Part shown: one piece after another, positions 8,286-15,126 of the stretch
Numbering within the stretch: position 1 is the stretch's first letter
How the letters are laid out: each line of letters begins with the position of its first letter
Assembly (NCBI GenBank): GCA_946498265.1
Contig: CAMMNR010000005.1
Coordinates: 1 to 28,583, forward strand
Length of the DNA: 28,583 nucleotides
DNA from: an uncultured Clostridium sp.
GTDB lineage: Bacteria > Bacillota > Clostridia > TANB77 > CAG-508
Direction of reading: 5' to 3'
The notes under the pieces: model-generated
What the model was told of the DNA's origin: nothing
Seen by the model: only the letters and a program-made list of their open reading frames with translations
Database searches by the model: none
Translations under genes and position numbers: made by a program

Positions 8286-9559
8286 ACTTTTAAACCTCCA
8301 TCTTGTAATATCTTTTTATCAAATATTGCTTTTATGTCAAACACTAAATTTGCATCATTTCTGAATAATTTTTTTATTTCATCTACATCTAATTTTTTAT
8401 ATTCATCATGTGATACTGCAAATACTATTGCATCCGCATCTTTTACATTATTGCTTAATTCTAAATTATATTCTCTTTTAAATTCTTCTGGTTCTGCATA
8501 TGGGTCTTCCATTAAAACATTTACATCATATTCTTTAAGTTCTTTAATTATGTCTATTACTTTTGAGTTTCTTATATCTGGTACGTTTTCTTTAAATGTT
8601 ACCCCTTTAATTAATACTCTTGCATTTTTAACAGGAATATCAGCTTTTATTAATCCCTTTATAATGTTTTCTGCTATATATTTTCCCATATTATCATTAA
8701 TTCTTCTTCCTGACAATATAACTTCTGGTCTATATCCTATTTCTTCTGCTTTATAAGTTAAATAATATGGATCTACTCCTATACAATGTCCTCCTACTAA
8801 TCCTGGTCTAAAATTCAAGAAATTCCATTTGCTTCCTGCTGCATCCAATACTTCATTAGTATCTAATCCCATTTTATTAAATATAACTGATAATTCATTT
8901 ACAAATGCTATATTTATATCTCTTTGGGAGTTCTCTATTACTTTTGCTGCTTCTGCTACTTTAATTGATGAAGCTTTATAAACTCCTGCTTTTACTACTA
9001 ATGAATATGTTTGAGCCACTTGTTCTAATGTTTCATCATCCATTCCTGAAACTATTTTTGTTATGGTTTCAAATCTATGTACTTTATCCCCTGGATTAAT
9101 CCTTTCTGGTGAATAACCTATTTTAAAATCTATTCCACATTTCATTCCTGATTCTTTTTCTAATATAGGAACACATATGTCTTCTGTTACTCCTGGATAT
9201 ACTGTTGATTCATATACTACTATTGCTCCTTTTTTTAAATTTTTTCCAACAAATTCTGTTGCTCCTTCTACAGGTGTTAAATCTGGTTTGTTATGACTAT
9301 CTACTGGTGTTGGCACCGCAACTATTACAAAATCTCCGTTTTTTATTTCTTCTGGATTATCTGTAAATTTCATTGTTGTTTTTGAAAGTTCTTCATTTCC
9401 TACTTCATTTGTTACATCTATTCCTTTTTTATATAATTCTATTTTTTTAGAATTATAATCAAAACCTATTACATTTACTTTTTTAGCAAATGATATTGCA
9501 AGTGGTAAACCTACATATCCTAACCCTACAACTACTAAATTTTTAATTTCTTTTTCCAT
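8273..9559 (-). CDS. tviB: UDP-N-acetylhexosamine 6-dehydrogenase (TviB/WbpO/VipA-like)
   Basis: NAD-dependent four-electron oxidation of the C6 hydroxyl of UDP-GlcNAc (or UDP-GalNAc) to the uronic acid. The 428 residues show the GLGYVGLPL dinucleotide site near 12-20, the AVPTP and YESTVYPG motifs, the central dimer helix with KVIENSQRDINIAFVNE, and catalytic Cys259 in GGHCIGVDPYYL; the C-terminal domain has GVTFKENVPDIRNS. The 'YPGVTE' and 'SPERINPGD' motifs fit the TviB/WbpA group rather than Ugd. It overlaps the GT4 gene upstream by 17 bp and the epimerase gene downstream by 13 bp, an overlapping trio that argues for joint acquisition. Substrate choice (GlcNAc versus GalNAc) is not resolved. 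Confidence 0.9.
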   Translation of the reverse strand: MEKEIKNLVVVGLGYVGLPLAISFAKKVNVIGFDYNSKKIELYKKGIDVTNEVGNEELSKTTMKFTDNPEEIKNGDFVIVAVPTPVDSHNKPDLTPVEGATEFVGKNLKKGAIVVYESTVYPGVTEDICVPILEKESGMKCGIDFKIGYSPERINPGDKVHRFETITKIVSGMDDETLEQVAQTYSLVVKAGVYKASSIKVAEAAKVIENSQRDINIAFVNELSVIFNKMGLDTNEVLDAAGSKWNFLNFRPGLVGGHCIGVDPYYLTYKAEEIGYRPEVILSGRRINDNMGKYIAENIIKGLIKADIPVKNARVLIKGVTFKENVPDIRNSKVIDIIKELKEYDVNVLMEDPYAEPEEFKREYNLELSNNVKDADAIVFAVSHDEYKKLDVDEIKKLFRNDANLVFDIKAIFDKKILQDGGLKVWRL

Positions 9560-10652
9560 TTTCTTTTCCTCCCATAATTTTATTTATTTGTTGTAAATAA
9601 GCATTTACTATAATGTTTCTATCAAATTCTTTTTCCATTTTTTTTCTTCCTTTTAGTCCCATTTCCTTTTTTTGATTATATGACAACTTTAAAAATTTTT
9701 CTATTTTTTGTATTAAATCTTCTGTATTTTTTACTTCAAATACATATCCACTTTCTTCATCATCTATAGCCTCTTTACAACCTGGTATATTTGATGCAAT
9801 TATTGGCCTTCCAGTAGATGCACTTTCTAATAGAACATTCGACGTTCCTTCATGATAAGATGGTAAAATTACACAATTTGCTTCTTCTAAAAATTTTCTT
9901 ACATCTAATGTTTCACCACAATATTCTACTATTCCTTCTTTCTGCAAATTTTCTATTTCTTCTTTGTAATCTTCTTCGAAAAATCCAAGAATTTTGAATT
10001 TTACATTGTGATACTTCTTTCTTATGACTTTTGCTGCTTCTATATACTCTCTAATTCCTTTTTCTTTCATCATTCTACCAATAAACATAAACGTCTGTGT
10101 ATTGTTATTAGGATACTCTTTTAAGCTGAAAAATTTTGTATTAACACCTGAGCCTGGAATTGTTTCTAAATTATTATTAAATTTATTTTTTTTCAAGAAA
10201 TTATATATTTTGTTATTTTGACAAAATACACATTCTGCTTTCTTTAATGCCATTTTATACATTTTTATTATTAGTTTTGATAATAAATTGTTTTTTTCTA
10301 CACTACTTCCTAAACCTGTAATATTTGCTATATACGGTATGTGCTTTATTCTGCATATTAGTCCTCCATAAATATTAGGTTTTATTGTATATGTTAATAC
10401 TAAATCTGGTTTTATTTGTTTGCATATTTTTTTATACTTAAGAACTAACTTTAAGTCATTTATTGGATTTATTCCTCTTCTATCTATATCTGTTTCTATA
10501 TATTTGCAACCTAATTTTTTTAATTCTTCTATTTTCTTTCCATTTGGCAATGATATATATATTTCAAATTTTTCTTCAATTAACTTTACAATAAGTTCTT
10601 TTCTTAGATTATATAATCCTAAATCATTATTTATTAATATTAATATTTTCAT
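9543..10652 (-). CDS. GT4-family glycosyltransferase (PglA/CapM-like)
   Basis: Predicted cytoplasmic GT-B enzyme. The 369 residues begin KILILINNDLGLYNLRKEL, the start pattern of PglA/CapM-type transferases. Further motifs are NITGLGSS near 109-116, an MFIGRMMKEKGIREYIEAA stretch near 188-206 and an E-x7-E motif in HEGTSNVLLESASTGRP near 271-287. In the Campylobacter Pgl pathway PglA adds GalNAc to PglC-made Und-PP-diNAcBac, so this is the best candidate for the second sugar here; that is inference. The ATG at 10652 follows GGAGTG, and the 3' end overlaps the dehydrogenase gene. Confidence 0.88.
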   Translation of the reverse strand: MKILILINNDLGLYNLRKELIVKLIEEKFEIYISLPNGKKIEELKKLGCKYIETDIDRRGINPINDLKLVLKYKKICKQIKPDLVLTYTIKPNIYGGLICRIKHIPYIANITGLGSSVEKNNLLSKLIIKMYKMALKKAECVFCQNNKIYNFLKKNKFNNNLETIPGSGVNTKFFSLKEYPNNNTQTFMFIGRMMKEKGIREYIEAAKVIRKKYHNVKFKILGFFEEDYKEEIENLQKEGIVEYCGETLDVRKFLEEANCVILPSYHEGTSNVLLESASTGRPIIASNIPGCKEAIDDEESGYVFEVKNTEDLIQKIEKFLKLSYNQKKEMGLKGRKKMEKEFDRNIIVNAYLQQINKIMGGKENGKRN

Positions 10653-10678
10653 ATTTCACTCCATATATATGTATAAAT

Positions 10679-11725
10679 TTAAGCTCTATATAGTGGGAAA
10701 AAATTAGTATTTTCTATTTTTTCACCTTCTTCTCTTATTTTTACTAATTCTGCATATATTTTCTTATTGAATATATTTTTACCTATGTAGAAATCATATA
10801 TTCCATTAGGTGCAAAACTTTTTTTATATCTATAAATTCCGTCATCTTCTCCTCCATATCCTCCACCTAAAATGAAATTTTTTATTCCTTTATTATAAGC
10901 CCATTTTATAATTTCATATTTCAAAAAATCATTTGGTCTTAAATCAAAATATTCACTTAATGTTCCTCCTAAATAAGAATAGCAATTATTAGGTGAATAA
11001 ATTACTAGTTCTGTAGAAATAACTTTTCCTTCATATAGCACATTAAAATATACTACATTTTCTTTCATTTCATTTAATTTTTTAAAAAAACTTTTATCAA
11101 AATAATATTCTTGCTCTGCATTGTTCCTATCCATTGTTGAATAATAAATCTTTAAAAATTCATCTAACGTTTCGCAATTTTCATCAATCTGTATTTGCAA
11201 ATTATTTCTATTTGCTTTTTTTATATTTTTTCTCACTTTGTGTTCAAAATCCATTAACATTTCTTCTGGATTCATATCTAGTTTTCTAATAATATTATGT
11301 TTTAGATTTATTGCTTCTCCATCATATTTTTCTTGATAATTTTCTAGTAAATGAAATCTAACAAATTCACATATTATATTATTTTTTTTGCAATATTCTT
11401 CATAACTCTCATTTACCTTCTTATAATCTTCGCCATCAATAATGAATCCACCATATCCATATGGAGAACTTAAATCAAAATATTTATTTTCTTCTATTTT
11501 ATCTTTAAAAAATTCTGTTTTAGCAATATCTCTTTTCATTATTACATTCATTGCTTTTGTTTTTCCATCATTATAATAGAATAAAATTGGTTCTCCATCT
11601 CCATGTATTTTTAATGCTTCTACATATTCTGGCAAATAAAAAACATCATATTTGTTAAAACTTTTTACTATTTTTCTCCATTTTTCTTTTTCATCTAATA
11701 CTATAATTTGTATTTTTTCGTTCAT
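10679..11725 (-). CDS. FemAB/GNAT-like aminoacyl- or acyl-transferase
   Basis: Protein of the FemAB-like acyltransferase superfamily (peptidoglycan bridge 'FemX' group and BioF2-type relatives). In 348 residues there are two GNAT-like halves: the first about 1-165, the second about 166-330 with MEFEHKVRKNIKKANRNN-like helix (seen as HKVRKNIKKANRNNLQI near 182-198), an LVIYSPNNCYSYLGGTLSEY stretch, then RPNDFLKYEIIKWAYNKG and a glycine-rich LGGGYGGEDDGIYRYKKSF. Family members transfer amino acids from tRNA to lipid II or act in glycan modification. Inside a polysaccharide operon, a role in adding an amino acid or acyl group to an amino sugar is likely, but substrate and donor cannot be read. 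The ATG at 11725 follows AGGAGG. Confidence 0.75.
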   Translation of the reverse strand: MNEKIQIIVLDEKEKWRKIVKSFNKYDVFYLPEYVEALKIHGDGEPILFYYNDGKTKAMNVIMKRDIAKTEFFKDKIEENKYFDLSSPYGYGGFIIDGEDYKKVNESYEEYCKKNNIICEFVRFHLLENYQEKYDGEAINLKHNIIRKLDMNPEEMLMDFEHKVRKNIKKANRNNLQIQIDENCETLDEFLKIYYSTMDRNNAEQEYYFDKSFFKKLNEMKENVVYFNVLYEGKVISTELVIYSPNNCYSYLGGTLSEYFDLRPNDFLKYEIIKWAYNKGIKNFILGGGYGGEDDGIYRYKKSFAPNGIYDFYIGKNIFNKKIYAELVKIREEGEKIENTNFFPLYRA

Positions 11726-11740
11726 TTTTCCTCCTAAAAT

Positions 11741-12808
11741 CTAATATATAATATTATTTATGATATTAATATAATTTTTTATATTTTCTGCTTCATATCT
11801 TTGATCACATATTAGAGATAATTCCATATTATATATTTCTTTATTTTTTTCTTCAAAAATCATATTTGGAATAGGCCAATGATTTGGACAATATACATCA
11901 TTTTTTATTAGATAGTCTTTTAATTTGTTTCTATCATTTTGGGGTAAAAATATTGGTACGAATAATAAGCAATCATCTTCCATATCTATATTTTTTATAT
12001 ACTTTATCTTTTTTTGTTTTTCTAAAAATTTATATATTTCTTTAGTATTATTCTTTCTTTTATTTATAATCTCTTCTAAATTCATATTTCTTAATATATT
12101 ATAAGATATGTTATCTATTTTATATTTTTTATAGTCACAATCTAAAATTTCCTCCGTTTTATGAAATTTCTGTAAAAAATCCTTTTTTTCTATTTTATCT
12201 GTTCTTTTAATATATTTGCCTTTTTCAATCATTGCCTTTTTCTTTAAATTAGTATATTTATCATTTTCTTTTATGTTTATATTCTTATCTAATTTAAATT
12301 CTTTTGAACAATTAATTAATACTCCTCCACTAATAATTGGAAACCATTTCCTTAAACTTGCGACAATAAAATCAGATTTTGTATTATATTTTCTTTTGGA
12401 TAACCAACTATGAGTACAGTCTTCAATAACTATTGAGTTTTTATTCTTAAAATTATCTATATAGTAATCCATATTATTGCAAGAATATCCAAAATAGTTC
12501 ATTGCAAAAAATAAATCACATTTTTTATTACAATCTATATCATATACAAATCCTTCCTCATTAAAACTTACATTATAAAAATATACTTCAATATTTCTAC
12601 TTATAAATGGATCTAACATAGATTGACAGCAATATGATGGAAAATATACATTTTCTATCTTCTTTTCTTTTATAATCACTTCAAGTGCATAATCTATTGC
12701 TGTTCTACCTGACATAAAAAAAATACTATTTTTATTTTCGCCTATTTCATATTCTTTTAGACCTTTTTCGTTTTTGTCTTCTATCCAAAATTCACTACCT
12801 ATCTCCAT
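11741..12808 (-). CDS. Divergent DegT/DnrJ/EryC1-like PLP-dependent aminotransferase
   Basis: Fold-type I PLP protein, here 355 residues. Conserved landmarks are SGRTAIDYAL near 33-42, VYFPSYCCQSMLDPF in the cofactor-phosphate region, Asp130 in IEDCTHSW (binds the pyridine nitrogen) and the probable Schiff-base Lys154 in ASLRKWFPIISGGVL. Catalytic landmarks therefore look intact although the overall sequence differs from the PglE-like enzyme encoded nearby. Family members aminate keto-sugars on nucleotide carriers. Placed between the GNAT and FemAB-like genes (gaps of 2 and 15 bp), it may build a second amino sugar or another amine that the transferase acts on. The SD is weak (AAAGGA 16 bases upstream), suggesting coupling to the upstream stop. 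Composition is extremely rich in Asn, Lys and Ile. Confidence 0.72.
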   Translation of the reverse strand: MEIGSEFWIEDKNEKGLKEYEIGENKNSIFFMSGRTAIDYALEVIIKEKKIENVYFPSYCCQSMLDPFISRNIEVYFYNVSFNEEGFVYDIDCNKKCDLFFAMNYFGYSCNNMDYYIDNFKNKNSIVIEDCTHSWLSKRKYNTKSDFIVASLRKWFPIISGGVLINCSKEFKLDKNINIKENDKYTNLKKKAMIEKGKYIKRTDKIEKKDFLQKFHKTEEILDCDYKKYKIDNISYNILRNMNLEEIINKRKNNTKEIYKFLEKQKKIKYIKNIDMEDDCLLFVPIFLPQNDRNKLKDYLIKNDVYCPNHWPIPNMIFEEKNKEIYNMELSLICDQRYEAENIKNYINIINNIIY

Positions 12809-12810
12809 AT

Positions 12811-13347
12811 TTATTGATAAAAATTCCTTTCATAATCTTTTTTCAAAATACTAATAGCCATTTCATTTATATATTGATTTCCTTTAAATTTTTCTTCTCT
12901 TAATATCCCATCAATTGCCCAACCACATTTTTGATATAATTTTAATGATGCAGTATTATATTCTAATATAACACTATATAATTTATTTAATTGCAATTCC
13001 TCAAAGGCATATTTCATTATAGTATTTATTGTATCTGTGCCATATCCTTTACCTCTTTCCTTGCTTTCATATATCTTTATTCCATTACATGCTTTTCTAT
13101 TTTTCCAGTCAATATCAGTTATTGTTACTAACCCTATTCTTTTTCCTTCTACTTCGATAATATATCTAATATTATTTTTGTTAAATATCTGATTCTCATA
13201 CCATTTTTCCTGTTCATATTTAGATATTGGAAAACTCCATCCGCCAACATTTTTTTCCATTTCTGGATCATTAATCATTTCTCGTAAAAATTCTAAGTCT
13301 TCTTTTTCTATTGCTCTTAAAAATACTTTTTTCCCTTTTAAATTCAT
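12811..13347 (-). CDS. GNAT-family N-acetyltransferase (RimJ/PseH-like)
   Basis: Acetyl-CoA dependent N-acetyltransferase, 178 residues, single GNAT domain. The beginning KGKKVFLRAIEKEDLEFL and the acetyl-CoA loop ESKERGKGYGTDTI near 91-104 are typical, as is NTASLKLYQKCGWAIDGI near 131-148. It overlaps the PglC-like gene by TAATG. Position directly after the dehydratase, aminotransferase and phosphoglycosyl transferase makes it the prime candidate to acetylate the 4-amino group of the UDP-amino sugar, taking the place of PglD. That is context inference; in Campylobacter the step uses a beta-helix enzyme, while the pseudaminic acid pathway uses a GNAT (PseH). Confidence 0.85.
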   Translation of the reverse strand: MNLKGKKVFLRAIEKEDLEFLREMINDPEMEKNVGGWSFPISKYEQEKWYENQIFNKNNIRYIIEVEGKRIGLVTITDIDWKNRKACNGIKIYESKERGKGYGTDTINTIMKYAFEELQLNKLYSVILEYNTASLKLYQKCGWAIDGILREEKFKGNQYINEMAISILKKDYERNFYQ

Positions 13348-13973
13348 TATTCATCTCCTCTTTCTTTTTTTCTATATTCATCAAAATCTATGTTGACACC
13401 TTCTCCTCTTACTGCTATTCCTTCTCTTTCGAATACTTTCACCATAGTTTTTAAGATTATTTTTAAATCATTAATTAACGAAATATCTTTTATATAACTT
13501 AAATCATATTCAAATTTCTTTCCCCAATCTATACAATTTCTACCATGAATTTGTGCTAATCCTGTAAGTCCAGGTCTTACATCATGCCTATGTTTTTCTT
13601 CTTCTGTATAATATGGTAGATATTGAACCGCTAAAGGTCTTGGCCCAACAATAGCCATATCCCCTTTTAATATATTAAATAATTCTGGCAATTCATCTAA
13701 GCTTGTACTTCTTAGCATTTTCCCAAATTTAGTTAATCTTTTTTCATCTGGTAACAAATTACCATCTTCATCTCTTTCGTCTGTCATTGTTCTAAATTTA
13801 TATAAAGTAAATATTTTCTCATTTTTTCCAGGTCTTTGTTGCTTAAATATTGCTGGTTTTCCTAGCTTTATTCTTACTAATATATAAATTATTAACATTA
13901 CTGGACTAAGTATTATTATTGCTAAAAAACTTATTATGAAATCTAATAGTCTTTTTACATATTTAGCATACAT
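13347..13973 (-). CDS. pglC: PglC-like initiating phosphoglycosyl transferase
   Basis: Monotopic membrane enzyme that moves a sugar-1-phosphate from a UDP-sugar to undecaprenyl phosphate and starts repeat-unit assembly. The 208-residue protein is of the small PglC type without the extra WbaP/WcaJ N-terminal membrane domain. It has an N-terminal membrane re-entrant helix (about 10-35), the EKIFTLYKFRTM motif near 52-63, the catalytic Asp93-Glu94 in LDELPEL, VGPRP near 109-113 and RPGLTGLAQIHGRN. Residues 93/94 have the same numbering as the Campylobacter PglC catalytic pair, and overall similarity recalled to that protein is high, so the substrate is probably UDP-diNAcBac or a close relative. 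AGGAG precedes the ATG at 13973. Confidence 0.92.
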   Translation of the reverse strand: MYAKYVKRLLDFIISFLAIIILSPVMLIIYILVRIKLGKPAIFKQQRPGKNEKIFTLYKFRTMTDERDEDGNLLPDEKRLTKFGKMLRSTSLDELPELFNILKGDMAIVGPRPLAVQYLPYYTEEEKHRHDVRPGLTGLAQIHGRNCIDWGKKFEYDLSYIKDISLINDLKIILKTMVKVFEREGIAVRGEGVNIDFDEYRKKERGDE

Positions 13974-13982
13974 TTTTTACTC

Positions 13983-15107
13983 CTAAAATAATCCTTTTAT
14001 TATATTTATTATTCTTTCCATATCTTCTTTTGTCATATTAGTATCTGAAGGAAGACATACTCCTCTATCAAATAGGTCTTCTGATACTGCTTTTTCTTTT
14101 ACTTTTATAAAGTCATAATCTTTAAATACTGGTTGCATATGCATTGGTTTCCATACTGGTCTTGATTCTATATTTTCTTTTTCTAAAGCCTCCATTATAT
14201 CTAAAGGTTTTACTTTAGAATTTGGCTCTAAAGTCATTACAGATAACCAATGATTTACAACTGTATTTTCTGGTATTGGTTGCATTTTTATTTCTTTTAT
14301 ATCTTTAAATGCTTCTTTGTATGTGTTATATATTTGTGTTTTCTCTTCTATTCTTTCATCTAAAACTCTTAATTGTCCTCTTCCAATTCCTGCAAGAATA
14401 TTACTCATTCTATAGTTGTATCCTATTTCTTTATGCTCATAATGTCTTGCTTTTTCTCTTGCCTGAGTAGACCAAAATCTTACTTTTTGCATTCTTTCTT
14501 CATTTTCAGAAACTAGCATTCCTCCTCCACTTGTTGTTATTATTTTATTTCCATTAAATGAATATACTCCATAATCTCCAAATGTTCCTGTATGTTTTCC
14601 TTTAAATGTTGAACCTAAACTTTCTGCTGCATCTTCTATTAATGTGGTATTGTGCTTTTTACATATTTCTACTATTTTATCAATTTTAGCTGGTGTTCCG
14701 TATAAGTGTACTGCAATTACTGCTTTTGGATTTGGATATTTTTCAAATGCTTTTTCTAATGCTACAGGATCCATATTCCATGTTTCTTCTTCACTGTCTA
14801 TATATACTGGTGTTGCGTTTTCGTATATAATTGGGTTTGTTGTTGCTGAAAATGTAAGTGTTGAACAAAATACTATGTCTCCTTTTTGAACTCCTGCTGC
14901 CTTTAATGCCATATGTATTGTTGCAGTTCCAGATGATAGAGCTACAGCATTTTTTATACCTACATATTGTGCTATTTCTTCTTCAAATTTATTAACATTT
15001 TCTCCTAAAGTAGTTATCCAATTAGCATCAAATGCTTCTTTTATATATTTTTGTTCATATCCTTCTTTTGACATATTTGGTGATGCCAAATAAATTCTTT
15101 TGTTCAT
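13983..15107 (-). CDS. pglE: PglE-like UDP-4-keto-6-deoxy-GlcNAc 4-aminotransferase
   Basis: PLP enzyme of the DegT/DnrJ family forming the UDP-4-amino-4,6-dideoxy sugar from the PglF product. The 374-residue protein has Asp159 in IEDAAESLGS and the Schiff-base Lys188 in VYSFNGNKIITTSGGGM, plus GYNYRMSNILAGIGRGQL and ESRPVWKPMHMQPVF, all close to Campylobacter PglE as I remember it. The start is set at the ATG at 15107, preceded by AAGAAGG; an upstream ATG at 15155 overlaps the pglF-like gene and adds 16 unlikely residues. It lies 19 bp after the dehydratase and 9 bp before the PglC-like gene. Confidence 0.92.
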   Translation of the reverse strand: MNKRIYLASPNMSKEGYEQKYIKEAFDANWITTLGENVNKFEEEIAQYVGIKNAVALSSGTATIHMALKAAGVQKGDIVFCSTLTFSATTNPIIYENATPVYIDSEEETWNMDPVALEKAFEKYPNPKAVIAVHLYGTPAKIDKIVEICKKHNTTLIEDAAESLGSTFKGKHTGTFGDYGVYSFNGNKIITTSGGGMLVSENEERMQKVRFWSTQAREKARHYEHKEIGYNYRMSNILAGIGRGQLRVLDERIEEKTQIYNTYKEAFKDIKEIKMQPIPENTVVNHWLSVMTLEPNSKVKPLDIMEALEKENIESRPVWKPMHMQPVFKDYDFIKVKEKAVSEDLFDRGVCLPSDTNMTKEDMERIINIIKGLF

Positions 15108-15126
15108 TTTATTTCCTTCTTTCTTT

